64,000 bases of DNA from DATHZQ01 sp963823505. Its GTDB lineage: Bacteria; Actinomycetota; Acidimicrobiia; Spongiisociales; UBA5794. Positions 52,202 through 60,213 of this stretch are shown here, one piece after another; position 1 is the first letter of the stretch; the number at the start of each line of letters is the position of its first letter. The translations under genes were made by a program, and so were the position numbers. The stretch is taken from positions 1 to 64,000 of the forward strand of contig CAWGLY010000006.1 of assembly GCA_963823505.1 (NCBI GenBank), read 5' to 3'. A model generated the notes under the pieces. That model was given only the letters and a program-made list of their open reading frames with translations, ran no database searches and had not been told where the DNA came from.

Positions 52202-52642
52202 GTGCGGTTGATCACTTGGAACGTGAACTCGCTGCGGCCGCGGCTTCCCCGCCTACTCGCCTTGCTCGAGCGGGAACGGCCCGACGTTGTGTGTCTCCAG
52301 GAGACCAAGGCCCTGGATGATGAGTTGCCATCCGCTGAGTTGAGACGGGCCGGCTACGTGGCTACCTCCTATGGGCAGCGTCCCTACAACGGCTTGGCGA
52401 TCCTGTCCCGGTCCGAGCCGGACGAGGTTGCCCGGGGCTTTTCCGGTGATCCGACGCCGGACGATGCCCGAGTACTCACCGTCAGGTTTGGCGCCTTGAC
52501 CGTGATCAATGTCTACGTCGTGAACGGTCGCCGGGTGGGCAACCCGGCCTACGGACTGAAGAGGGAATGGCTCACCGCGCTGCACGACTGGATCGCTGCG
52601 TCCTTCGACCCAGCGGACGAGCGGCCCGGTGGGAAGACGTGA
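52202..52642 (+). pseudogene. xth: Exodeoxyribonuclease III, C-terminally truncated
   Basis: A 146-residue protein matching the N-terminal half of ExoIII/XthA: MRLITWNVNSLRPRLPRLLA, DVVCLQETKALDDELP, GLAILSRS and VINVYVVNGR. The usual enzyme is about 250-270 residues; the catalytic Asp/Asn (GDFN) and final His (SDH) parts are missing and not found in the next 160 bp. Homology stops near DPADERP, so the gene is broken and probably inactive. Confidence 0.85.
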
Positions 52643-52808
52643 TCCACTCCACCGCGGCGGGACGTCATCAGCTGTAGAAAGGACTGTCTCCTGGACGGCA
52701 GACCCCCACCCACCTCACGGTGCGGCGGACGGAATCTGGGGCCTTCAGCGCCGAAGTTGGGCTCAGTGACAGGAAGAATCGACTGAGTGTGGAAAGACGA
52801 GGAGCGCT

Positions 52809-53315
52809 ATGGCCGTCGAGGAGCATCTGGGAGCGGTCTTCGGTGAACGGGACGAAGCCGAAGCGGCGGTTGAGGACCTGCGGCATCTGGGGTTGGCGGA
52901 CGAGCACCTTGGTGTGGCGGTGCGGCAACCGGACGGGCACGTATTCGAGGAGGACGCAGAGACCGACGTGGCCCACGGTATCGAGAAGGGGATCGCGATC
53001 GGTGCACCCATCGGCGCATTGGCGGGGATGACGGTCCTGACCCTCCTGGTTCCCGGGTTGGGGACCCTCGGCGTTGGCGGGATCTTGGCGGCGGGTGGAT
53101 TGAGTGGAGCGCTGGCAGGAACCTACCTCGGCGCCTTCCTTGGGCTCACGGCTGAGGAACACGTGGTGGAGGAGGAATGGGACTGGGAACGCGTACCACT
53201 GCAACCAGGGCAGGTGTTGATTGTCGTCGCCGGCCACGGACACCCCGACCAAGTGACCGAGGTCCTCGTGGCGCACGGCGGCCACCTCGTTGCCAAGCCA
53301 CCGCATGTGACGTGA
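52809..53315 (+). CDS. DUF1269-like membrane-associated protein
   Basis: A 168-residue protein. The N-terminal part (GAVFGERDEAEAAVEDLRHLGLADEHLGV) is the ferredoxin-like segment of YflT/DUF1269/heat-stress proteins. A glycine-rich hydrophobic stretch at about 58-118 (GIAIGAPIGALAGMTVLTLL and GILAAGGLSGALAGTYLGAF) follows, then a second ferredoxin-like part ending VLVAHGGHLVAKPP. The function is unknown; relatives are stress-induced. Confidence 0.75.
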   Translation: MAVEEHLGAVFGERDEAEAAVEDLRHLGLADEHLGVAVRQPDGHVFEEDAETDVAHGIEKGIAIGAPIGALAGMTVLTLLVPGLGTLGVGGILAAGGLSGALAGTYLGAFLGLTAEEHVVEEEWDWERVPLQPGQVLIVVAGHGHPDQVTEVLVAHGGHLVAKPPHVT

Positions 53316-53346
53316 TCGCCTCTCTGAGAGGCTGAAGGGATGGCTC

Positions 53347-54111
53347 GTGTCAACATTGGCGTGGATCGTGGTGGCAGGGCTGGCGATGAGCTCGGTGGCT
53401 CTCGTTGGGAGCGTCACTCTTGTCCTGCCGGAGCGCACGCTGAAGCGTCTGCTGATGCCGCTGGTGGCTTTCGCCGCGGGTTCGCTGCTCGGCGGTGCCC
53501 TGTTCCACATGCTTCCCGAATCCGTCGACGTGATAGGGAACCGTCTGTCGCTGTACGTGTGGTTGACCGCCGGGTTCGTCACCTTCTTCGTGCTCGAGCA
53601 GTTCCTGCAATGGCATCACTGTCACCGGGCGGTGAGCCAGCACGGCCCTCTCGGCTATCTGATATTGCTTGCCGACGGCGCCCACAACCTGATCGGCGGC
53701 CTCGCAGTCGGAGGGGCATTCATCGTCGACGTTCGCCTCGGTGTTGTCACCTGGCTGGTCGCCGCCGCCCACGAGGTCCCTCAAGAACTCGGCGACTTCG
53801 GCATCCTCGTACACAGCGGATGGAAACCACGTAGCGCCCTTCTCTACAACCTCGCATCCGCACTGACGTTCCTTTGTGGGCGGTCTCGTGGCCTACGCCT
53901 TGTCCGGCACCGTCGACGTGGCATTTCTGGTGCCGTTTGCTGCGGCAACTTCATCTACATCGCCTCCGCCTACCTCATCCCGCAGATCACCACCACCGAG
54001 CGATACGCCATCCCGTCCGAGAACCGCCTTCTCATCCGCGACAAGGTCGAGCAATCACTCGCTCTCGCCGCCGGGCTCGCGCTCCTCCTCGTTTCGACCA
54101 TGATCAAGTGA
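53347..54111 (+). CDS. ZIP family metal transporter (with a locally shifted segment)
   Basis: A 254-residue Zn2+/Fe2+-type ZIP transporter. Membrane motifs are ALFHMLPES, LADGAHNLIGGLAVGGAF (helix 4 H-N) and VAAAHEVPQELGDFGILVHSGW (helix 5 HExxxE-like). Residues about 177-199 (CGRSRGLRLVRHRRRGISGAV) do not fit a membrane helix; the +1 frame over the same bases reads GGLVAYALSGTVDVAFLVPF, the expected helix. An extra T near 53874 and a missing G near 53943 would restore it. They compensate each other, so the rest is in frame. Confidence 0.85.
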   Translation: MSTLAWIVVAGLAMSSVALVGSVTLVLPERTLKRLLMPLVAFAAGSLLGGALFHMLPESVDVIGNRLSLYVWLTAGFVTFFVLEQFLQWHHCHRAVSQHGPLGYLILLADGAHNLIGGLAVGGAFIVDVRLGVVTWLVAAAHEVPQELGDFGILVHSGWKPRSALLYNLASALTFLCGRSRGLRLVRHRRRGISGAVCCGNFIYIASAYLIPQITTTERYAIPSENRLLIRDKVEQSLALAAGLALLLVSTMIK

Positions 54112-54189
54112 AGGCAAGCTACCAGCGGTCATAGCCGGCAGCTTCGCTGACTGGTCGCCAGCATCCTGGGATCATGGCACAATCGAATT

Positions 54190-54807
54190 GTGCTGATTGT
54201 CGTGAACAATGGGACGCACTTCCTCGACGAGATGCAGACTGCCCTCGCCAGACTCGATATCGCCTACGAGCTTGTCGCCGGCTACGAGTCGCTGACACCA
54301 GAGATGCTGAGTTCATACTCCGGCGGGATCCTCACCGGCGGCGATGTGCACGTCTTCAACCCACAAGCACTTGCGGTGGTGGCCCTCGACGAGCAGATCC
54401 TCAACAGGGCCGGAACACCGCTCCTTGGCATCTGTCTCGGACATCAACTCATCGCACACCACTACAGAGGTACGGTTGAGCCGCTACCAGCGCCCGTCGA
54501 TCAACAGGAACTCGTCCAGGTCGTGGTGGACGATCCACTGTTCGCGGGTCTCCCAACCACTCTCACGGTTCGGGTCGCCCACAATGATGCCGTGACCAAG
54601 GTGGCGCCGCCTCTCATTCGATTGGCCAGGTCGGAGATCGGCGACTACGAAGCGATTCGCCATGAGACGCTCCCGCTCTACGGCCTCCAGTTCCACCCCG
54701 AAGCATCAGGCGAGACCGGCATGGCCATCCTCCGCAACTTCGCCGAGTTGTGCGCCAACCCGTCCGCCAACTGGGCCGAAGGCTGGCCAATAGAGGGGAG
54801 CCAATGA
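54190..54807 (+). CDS. Class I glutamine amidotransferase-like protein
   Basis: A 205-residue GATase1 domain protein. The catalytic Cys is in LLGICLGHQLIAHHY, with His and Glu in LQFHPEASGETG. It has no synthetase domain, so it is a stand-alone amidase or gamma-glutamyl hydrolase-like enzyme resembling the GMP synthase/anthranilate synthase glutaminase fold. GTG start. It overlaps the next gene by 4 bp (ATGA), so the pair is coupled. Confidence 0.85.
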   Translation: MLIVVNNGTHFLDEMQTALARLDIAYELVAGYESLTPEMLSSYSGGILTGGDVHVFNPQALAVVALDEQILNRAGTPLLGICLGHQLIAHHYRGTVEPLPAPVDQQELVQVVVDDPLFAGLPTTLTVRVAHNDAVTKVAPPLIRLARSEIGDYEAIRHETLPLYGLQFHPEASGETGMAILRNFAELCANPSANWAEGWPIEGSQ

Positions 54808-55982
54808 GCGCTGACCAGCATCAGCGAAATCGCATTCGTCACAACACACGCGTGGGAGTCACAACCGTCCCTCGCACAGGTCGGGAGCCGCTCGAGTTCC
54901 ACAACAAGCTCCCCGACTACGCACCGGCACCGCTCCTCGAACTGGTCCCCGTTGCGATCCAGCTCGGCGTTGGCGACGTGTTGGTCAAGGACGAATCCGA
55001 CCGCTTCGGGCTGCCCTCCTTCAAGATCCTGGGCACTTCCTGGGCGTGCTATCGCGCCGTCACCGAGCGGCTCGGTGATGAGGTGCGCCCCTGGGCAACC
55101 ATCGACGATCTTGCTGCACAGGCTCGGCTACTTCGCCCCTTCGCCTTTGCCGCCGCGACCGACGGCAACCATGGCCGTGCCGTGGCCTGGATGGCCCGCA
55201 TGCTCGGATTCGAGGCCAGAATCTTCGTACCGTCGGACACCGCGCCCGCTCGAATCGAAGCTATCGAGGGTGAGGGTGCCGCGGTTAACGTCGTCGACGG
55301 ATCATATGACGACGCCGTGGACCGCGCCGCCGACGAGGGGAGCGACCGTTGCCTCGTGATTTCCGATACCTCCTGGCCAGGCTACGAGAAGATCCCCCGG
55401 TGGGTGATCGAGGGATACACCACCATCTTCTGGGAGATCGAGGACGCGATCGCTGCCACTGGCGGACACGGCGCGGACGCCATCGTGGTACCGATCGGCG
55501 TGGGGGCCCTCGCCTCGGCGGCCGTCCTCTGGGCTCAGTCGACCGAGCTGAAGCAACCGATTCTCATCGGAGTCGAACCCGCAGAGGTCCCTTCCATGAC
55601 CCGCTCGGTGCAAGCCGGCCGGCGCGTCACCGTTCCCGGTCCTCACCGCACCATCATGTCGGGATTGCGATGCGGCACGCCATCAATGATCGCCTATCCA
55701 ATCGTCGAAGCCGGGTTCGAATGGTTCGTAACCGTTGACGACGATCAAGCCATAGCCGCGATGCGCGCCCTGGCCCGGGCTGGTGTCGTATCCGGAGAAA
55801 CCGGCGCTGCCGCTCTGGCAGGCATGATCGAGGCCCTCGCCGACCCAGAGGCCTCACGCCTTCGAGAGCAACTCGCCCCGCTCGAGACCGCAACGTTGAT
55901 CGTACTGTCAACCGAGGGAGCGACCGACCCCACCAGCTATCACCAACTGGTCGGCGATTCGGACCCTGTTCAGGCCGAGTGA
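54804..55982 (+). CDS. PLP-dependent diaminopropionate ammonia-lyase-like enzyme
   Basis: A 392-residue fold-type II PLP enzyme resembling diaminopropionate ammonia-lyase, which converts 2,3-diaminopropionate to pyruvate and ammonia. FHNKLPDYAPAPLLEL and KDESDRFGLPSFKILGTSWA give the PLP lysine in SFK; TDGNHGRAVAWMARMLG holds the phosphate/substrate loop; PIGVGALASAAV is the glycine-rich PLP phosphate site; GLRCGTPS is typical for the family. ATG at 54804 follows GAGGGGAG. Coupled to the GATase gene, which is an unusual partner. Confidence 0.85.
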   Translation: MSADQHQRNRIRHNTRVGVTTVPRTGREPLEFHNKLPDYAPAPLLELVPVAIQLGVGDVLVKDESDRFGLPSFKILGTSWACYRAVTERLGDEVRPWATIDDLAAQARLLRPFAFAAATDGNHGRAVAWMARMLGFEARIFVPSDTAPARIEAIEGEGAAVNVVDGSYDDAVDRAADEGSDRCLVISDTSWPGYEKIPRWVIEGYTTIFWEIEDAIAATGGHGADAIVVPIGVGALASAAVLWAQSTELKQPILIGVEPAEVPSMTRSVQAGRRVTVPGPHRTIMSGLRCGTPSMIAYPIVEAGFEWFVTVDDDQAIAAMRALARAGVVSGETGAAALAGMIEALADPEASRLREQLAPLETATLIVLSTEGATDPTSYHQLVGDSDPVQAE

Positions 55983-56047
55983 CCCGCCGTGGGATTCTCG
56001 CAAAGGGATCCACCAGCGCGGGCTCTGGCGGCGATGAGGTCAGTGAG

Positions 56048-56340
56048 CTAGGGGCGCGCATTGATGGTGCGGACTGCCCAGCGCCACAATCCGGCGACGA
56101 AGTTCCAACCGGGCACACGATCCATGTACGGTCGGTACTCCCCACCGAATTTCTCGACGTTGCGGGCATCGACCCGGCGGAAATCCAGAGAGGAGAGCAC
56201 GAAGGCCGCAACTCCCATGACGGTGACGACCAGGTGCGGGTCGTTGCCGACATACGAGTCGAGGTGGTGCACGCCATCCCCAAATACCGAGCAGAAACGA
56301 ACATTGCGCCGAGTGCGCGAGATCGGCACCTCGTGCGCTA
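56048..56340 (-). pseudogene. Remnant of an isoprenylcysteine methyltransferase-like (ICMT/NnrU-type) protein
   Basis: The C-terminal 70 or so residues read NDPHLVVTVMGVAAFVLSSL, then FRRVDARNVEKFGGEYRPYM and DRVPGWNFVAGLW. This is the last membrane helix and the conserved E-x2-F-G-x2-Y-x2-Y-x3-V-P tail of ICMT-family membrane methyltransferases. The upstream sequence in this frame shows no homology, so only the 3' end remains. Confidence 0.65.
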
Positions 56341-56453
56341 TACGCCCGCTCGGACGTGAACACCGACAGTGGTGGAGTCGTTCTGGCCGGTGCTTGATCT
56401 GTCGGCCTTGAGCGGGGTCTCGGGCGTGGTCCGTCCCGTGGTCGGTGATGGCA

Positions 56454-57377
56454 CTAGGTGCCAGCTGAGGGGCTGATCCGCTGAACGAACGTTGTGAGCA
56501 GCGGGGCGATCTGGTCGGCGTGGTGGAGCCATGGGGCGTGGCCACCATCGACGATGTGGAGCTCGGTATCGGCCATGCCATCGGCCATGCGCTGGCCGAT
56601 GGGCGCGGCGCCCATAGGGTCGTCCTTGGCGAACACGAGCAGCGTGGGCGCTTGGATGCGGGTGAGGTGGTCGGCGGTGAGAGCGAGGTCGGGGCGGTTC
56701 CCGCGGAGTCGTAGGAGCCGGTTGAGCATGGCGAGGAAGGTGTCCTCGAAATGGCTGAGGCGCTCGGTGGCGAGGATGAGCCGGACGATCTCGGGAGGGA
56801 GTGGGTGCTCCTTGACCATCTTGGCCAGGTGGTCGACCTGGCGCTCCGATGGTGGCTGGAGCTTCATCATCAGCCGGCCAAGGGGTCGGGCTGCCAGGAG
56901 GCGCATCGGCAACGGGGCGGAGGTGTCGAAGACGATGGCCGGGCACCCGATGTGAGCGAGGGCGGCGACCCGGTCGGGATGGTCGATCGCCAGCCAGCTG
57001 GCCCACAGGGACCCGAGCGAGTTGGCGACCAGGATTGGCCGGTCCAGGCCGAGACCGTCGAGTACTTCGGTGAGGAAACGCACGGCATTGGAGCGCAGGT
57101 CGTCGGCGAAGGTCGGGGTGGTGTCGGTCAACCCGTACCCGGGAAGATCGACTGCGTATTGCGTGACGCCATCGAGGCGGGCCAAAAGGGGTGTCCACAT
57201 GGCGGCGGGAATGCCGATCCCGTTGAGCATCACGACTGGTGGGCCTTCGCCGGTGACAAGGACGTGTGCCTGACCCTCGACGATCGAGGCTTCGATCCAA
57301 CGTTCCTCCGCAGCGAGGTCGTAGCGGTTGAGCACTGCCGCTTGAGCCTTCGAGAAGTCCTCGTCGAACATCACCAA
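56454..57377 (-). CDS. Alpha/beta hydrolase
   Basis: A 307-residue hydrolase. It has VVMLNGIGIPAAMWTPLLARL, the nucleophile elbow VANSLGSLWAS, the Asp in FAKDDPMG and the His in DGGHAPWLHHAD. It is divergently transcribed from a TetR-type regulator with 59 bp between them, so it is the likely target of that regulator. Substrate unknown. The start may be the ATG at 57377 or 57371. Confidence 0.87.
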   Translation of the reverse strand: MVMFDEDFSKAQAAVLNRYDLAAEERWIEASIVEGQAHVLVTGEGPPVVMLNGIGIPAAMWTPLLARLDGVTQYAVDLPGYGLTDTTPTFADDLRSNAVRFLTEVLDGLGLDRPILVANSLGSLWASWLAIDHPDRVAALAHIGCPAIVFDTSAPLPMRLLAARPLGRLMMKLQPPSERQVDHLAKMVKEHPLPPEIVRLILATERLSHFEDTFLAMLNRLLRLRGNRPDLALTADHLTRIQAPTLLVFAKDDPMGAAPIGQRMADGMADTELHIVDGGHAPWLHHADQIAPLLTTFVQRISPSAGT

Positions 57378-57390
57378 TCTCCCGAGAGGA

Positions 57391-57443
57391 ACGGTTTACA
57401 CTATGTCAACCAAAACCGTAGGACGAGGTTTACGTCATGTCAA
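57391..57443. promoter_or_regulatory. TetR operator candidates between hydrolase and regulator
   Basis: An inverted repeat ACGGTTT-N15-AAACCGT spans 57391-57419. In addition GGTTTAC-N3-ATGTCAA occurs twice (57393-57409 and 57427-57443), 34 bp apart; the second copy overlaps the regulator start codon. The arrangement fits shared, autoregulated control of both divergent genes. Confidence 0.6.
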
Positions 57444-58033
57444 GTGAGAGTGTCTACGGGGATCCGGCAACACGGAGTCGCATCCTCCACGCCACCTGGG
57501 AGCTGGTCACCGAAGAGGGTGGACGATTCAAGCTCGCAGACGTGGCGGCTCGGGCGTCGGTTTCGCGCCAGGCCGTCTACCTGCACTTCAGCGACCGCGC
57601 CGGCCTGCTGGTTGGGCTCGTCGAGCACATGGACGAGGCCCTCGATCTCGGAAAGTCCCTAGCCGAGGTGCACGCCGCCCCCGACGGGGGATCTCTGCTC
57701 GAAGCGGCTATGCGCCTCAACACCACCTTCTGGGCGCAGGTGTTCCCCGTAGCTCAGGTGCTCGAGGCAGCCCAACACGACGACGAGGCTCTCGGCGCAG
57801 CGTGGCGCGACCGGATGCGGTTCCGACACGCAGCCTTTCGGGCGATGATCGAGGCCCTCGCCGAACGCGGCGAACTCGACGAGGACTGGAGCATCGACGA
57901 CGCCGCTGCGACCCTATACGCAGTTGCCCATTTCGACACGTGGCGCGAACTCGTGATCGAGCTCGACTGGAGCGACGACCTCTACATCGAGTCGATGACC
58001 CGCCTCCTCCGCCGTGCACTCCTGCGACGCTGA
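57437..58033 (+). CDS. TetR family transcriptional regulator
   Basis: A 198-residue repressor. The N-terminal HTH covers TRSRILHATWELVTEEGGRFKLADVAARASVSRQAVYLHFSDR; the C-terminal helical domain binds a small ligand, unidentified. It probably controls the divergent hydrolase and itself. Its 3' end abuts a tRNA fragment. Confidence 0.9.
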   Translation: MSSESVYGDPATRSRILHATWELVTEEGGRFKLADVAARASVSRQAVYLHFSDRAGLLVGLVEHMDEALDLGKSLAEVHAAPDGGSLLEAAMRLNTTFWAQVFPVAQVLEAAQHDDEALGAAWRDRMRFRHAAFRAMIEALAERGELDEDWSIDDAAATLYAVAHFDTWRELVIELDWSDDLYIESMTRLLRRALLRR

Positions 58034-58041
58034 TCCGACCA

Positions 58042-58080
58042 AGGCGATTCGAACCCCTGACCCCTTGCATGCCATGCAAG
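58042..58080 (-). other. tRNA-Ala(GGC)-like 3' fragment
   Basis: On the minus strand CTTGC-ATGGCAT-GCAAG gives an anticodon arm with GGC, followed by variable loop GGGTC and a T-arm AGGGGTTCGAATC with one stem mismatch. The acceptor and D-arms are missing, so it is not a functional tRNA. It lies 8 bp after the TetR gene and is a probable integration scar. Confidence 0.5.
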
Positions 58081-58243
58081 ATCGGGCGATTTCGTCAATC
58101 CTACGAAATCGCCGAATCCTCTGCGCCACAACGGTTTTGGGTTCGCAGCACTTCGCATCAATGTGCACGTTTTCGCAGTGTCGCGCGGACTCTCCGCGGA
58201 CTGCGCCGTCCGCTCGAGGCCAGGGTCGCGCGAGGAGCTTCCG

Positions 58244-58507
58244 TTACGCGGATGTCTTCGAGGAGTACTTCCGCTGAGCCGCCTGCTTCGAGACGCCGAG
58301 CATCGCTCCGATCTCCGACCAGCTCCTCCGTGCCCGCCGCGCAGCACGCACCGCAGCTGTGAGCTCCTCGTCGACCTCGTTCCGCCTCTCCACCAACTCG
58401 GCGATCACTCGCAGCGCCTCGGTGTCGGCGAGCTTCAACTCATCGGCCCCGACTCGATCCGCCCACTCCTCCAGCCCTGCCGCACGCTCGGCTCGTGACT
58501 TGCTCAT
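58244..58507 (-). CDS. Small HTH protein (antitoxin-like)
   Basis: An 87-residue protein: a helical N-terminus (RAERAAGLEEWADRVGADEL) and a C-terminal HTH SWSEIGAMLGVSKQAAQRKY. The HTH resembles that of the plus-strand gene at 60644 (SWQEIGDALGVSRQAVHKK). It overlaps the preceding small gene by 4 bp (ATGA). With the palindromic operator upstream, the pair looks like a toxin-antitoxin module in which this protein is the DNA-binding partner. ATG 58507 chosen. Confidence 0.75.
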   Translation of the reverse strand: MSKSRAERAAGLEEWADRVGADELKLADTEALRVIAELVERRNEVDEELTAAVRAARRARRSWSEIGAMLGVSKQAAQRKYSSKTSA

Positions 58508-58740
58508 TTGATCCACCAGCCCTTCAGGAACTTCTCTCGGGCCGCCATGGCGTGGATGACGGCCGTTCCCTCGTCGTCCGTGACCACGCCCACCTCCAAA
58601 GGCACGCCGGTTCTCGACGGGCCAACGAACATCGTCACAGCGGGATCGTTCGTCTCGAACGCACGCCAGTGATGTCGTAGTGCGTGCAGCATGTCCTCAT
58701 CTGGGACACCGTGCTTGCGTGCGCTCGCCTCGATGTCCAC
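58504..58740 (-). CDS. Small toxin-like protein, partner of HTH gene
   Basis: A 78-residue protein with MLHALRHHWRAFETND, MFVGPSRTGVPLEVGVV and VIHAMAAREKFL, an alpha/beta pattern like RelE/BrnT-type small RNases. The assignment as toxin is inferred from size, pattern and the coupled HTH gene; no catalytic residues could be fixed. GTG start at 58740; a promoter (TTGACG-17-TATCGT) lies just upstream on the minus strand. Confidence 0.6.
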   Translation of the reverse strand: MDIEASARKHGVPDEDMLHALRHHWRAFETNDPAVTMFVGPSRTGVPLEVGVVTDDEGTAVIHAMAAREKFLKGWWIK

Positions 58741-58762
58741 TAGTCCACGATATCGCCACTAG

Positions 58763-58794
58763 CCACAGTCGTCAACACTTGTTGACGACTGTGG
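58763..58794. promoter_or_regulatory. 32-bp palindromic operator overlapping the -35 of the small HTH module
   Basis: CCACAGTCGTCAACA-CT-TGTTGACGACTGTGG: perfect 15-bp arms. On the minus strand its end supplies TTGACG, which with TATCGT 17 bp downstream forms a promoter for the 58740 gene. A repressor bound here would block the promoter. Confidence 0.8.
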
Positions 58795-58958
58795 TGCCGC
58801 TTTGGCGGCCGCATTGCCACCGGATCGGACGGTGTCCCGCAGCCTCAGAGGGCGTGCGTCGTGGCGTCGATAGAAGGCGGACTGCGCTTGGGGAGCGGCG
58901 AGGAGCGTCACGACCTCCTCCGCCGGAGTAGCGCTCGTACGTGCCGATCCAGTGCACT

Positions 58959-58995
58959 GGTGAAAGTGATCGTTATGCACCCCGATTCGGCGATC
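58959..58995. repeat. Boundary motif copy B
   Basis: GGTGAAAGTGATCGTTATG followed by CACCCCGATTCGGCGATC. It overlaps the stop codon of the methyltransferase gene (TAA is part of the motif on the minus strand). Related to copies at 49813 and 59852. Confidence 0.65.
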
Positions 58996-59722
58996 TGCTT
59001 GGGTCGGTTTTGACTCGTCGTTCCGGGATTGCCGGTACGAGTCTGAAGAAGATGAACCCGGGCTCGGTGGATAGCTTGCGGAAACTCTCGGGGTGGCTCT
59101 CGGCCATCAGCGGGTCAGGAGAAGGTTCCACCAGCCGCTCGATCAAGAACCCGGCCTCGGCGAACTCGCCGACTAGCTGAGTGAGTGGCATTCGCCACGC
59201 GGTGATCTCCCAGCCTCTACTCCACGTCTCGGTAACGGGCTCGACGACGAAGTACGAGCCGCCGAGCCGCTGCCAATCGGCGGTCGGGTGATGCGTGCTG
59301 ATCACCAGAACACCGCCGGGGCGCAGCACCCGATGCATCTCCGTCAAGAAGCTCGGTCGGTCATTGATGTGGTGATAGACCAGCGCGCTGACGGCGACGT
59401 CGACACACGATGTTTCCATCCAGTCGAATGGTTCCTCCAGCGAGTGGACCCGAAGGTCAGCCCGACTACCGACCTTGGCCCGAGCCAGCTCAATCATGCG
59501 GGGCGACACATCACAGGCAACGACCTCGGCACCCCGCTCGAGCAGCTCAGCAACGGAAAAGCCCGGGCCGCAACCCGCATCCAGCACACGCTTGCCTGCA
59601 ACGTCACCGATCAACTCAAGCGTCGCTGGACGGTCGTAGAGGGCGCTGTACGGGGCAGCAGCGGCATGCTCGTCGTACTCAGCCGCGATCGAGTCATACT
59701 GAGTCGGTTTCGGATTAGGCAC
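58973..59722 (-). CDS. SAM-dependent class I methyltransferase
   Basis: A 249-residue methyltransferase. Motif I is RVLDAGCGPGFSVAELL, the acidic ribose-binding residue is in VVACDVSPRMIELA, motif IV is VDVAVSALVYHHI and post-motif HRVLRPGGVLVISTHHP. The substrate is unknown. The last residues (SPNRGA) derive from the repeated boundary motif, suggesting the C-terminus was set by insertion of the gene as a cassette. GTG start. Confidence 0.88.
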   Translation of the reverse strand: MPNPKPTQYDSIAAEYDEHAAAAPYSALYDRPATLELIGDVAGKRVLDAGCGPGFSVAELLERGAEVVACDVSPRMIELARAKVGSRADLRVHSLEEPFDWMETSCVDVAVSALVYHHINDRPSFLTEMHRVLRPGGVLVISTHHPTADWQRLGGSYFVVEPVTETWSRGWEITAWRMPLTQLVGEFAEAGFLIERLVEPSPDPLMAESHPESFRKLSTEPGFIFFRLVPAIPERRVKTDPSRSPNRGA

Positions 59723-59851
59723 TCACGTGATTCTGCCACCCGAGCGAGCGAACGGTGGCCACACGCACGCCGAGGTCGGAGGGCTCGGCCACACTGTGTG
59801 TTCGAACCGGAACCGACGGAGCAACGCACGAGGTGCCGTTCTCGGATACAC

Positions 59852-59887
59852 GGCGAACGGATCGTTATCACCCCTGATTTGGTGATC
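59852..59887. repeat. Boundary motif copy C
   Basis: GGCGAACGGATCGTTATCAC followed by CCCTGATTTGGTGATC, 8 bp downstream of the mazF-like stop (minus strand). Same orientation relative to its gene as copy B. Confidence 0.65.
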
Positions 59888-59895
59888 GGCGTTGC

Positions 59896-60213
59896 TCAGT
59901 TGAGTCCGAGGACGGTGAGCAGGGCTGCGTCGACTCCCCACTGCTCTTCCGGTGTGAGATGGCCGGCGAGGTCACCGAGTCGCTGAACGTCCACGGCACC
60001 GACCTGCTCGACGAGGACGCTAGTGGCGGTGCCGTCGATGTCGATCTCGGGTCGGAAGGACGCTGGTTTGGCGCTGGTGGACGTGGGTGCCACCAGCACG
60101 ACCGATCGAGGGAGAAAGGCGTCGGATTGCACGATGACGCCGAATCGAAGCCCTCGTTGCTCGTGGCCGACTCCTTTGGGGAGTCGCAGGGCGAAGATGT
60201 CACCCCGGAGCAC
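59896..60213 (-). CDS. MazF/PemK-type toxin (endoribonuclease)
   Basis: A 105-residue toxin. It begins LRGDIFALRLPKGVGHEQRG, the MazF start (R-G-D-I/V) with the R-F-G-V-I-V-Q strand, and has LVAPTSTSA and VLVEQVGAVDVQRLG, the typical C-terminal pattern. MazF enzymes cut mRNA at short sequences. The GTG at 60213 overlaps the antitoxin gene by 14 bp. Confidence 0.88.
   Translation of the reverse strand: MLRGDIFALRLPKGVGHEQRGLRFGVIVQSDAFLPRSVVLVAPTSTSAKPASFRPEIDIDGTATSVLVEQVGAVDVQRLGDLAGHLTPEEQWGVDAALLTVLGLN

Noticed and set aside
58042..58080. A functional tRNA-Ala gene
   Set aside because: Anticodon and T arms are present but acceptor and D arms are not, and the T stem has a mismatch.
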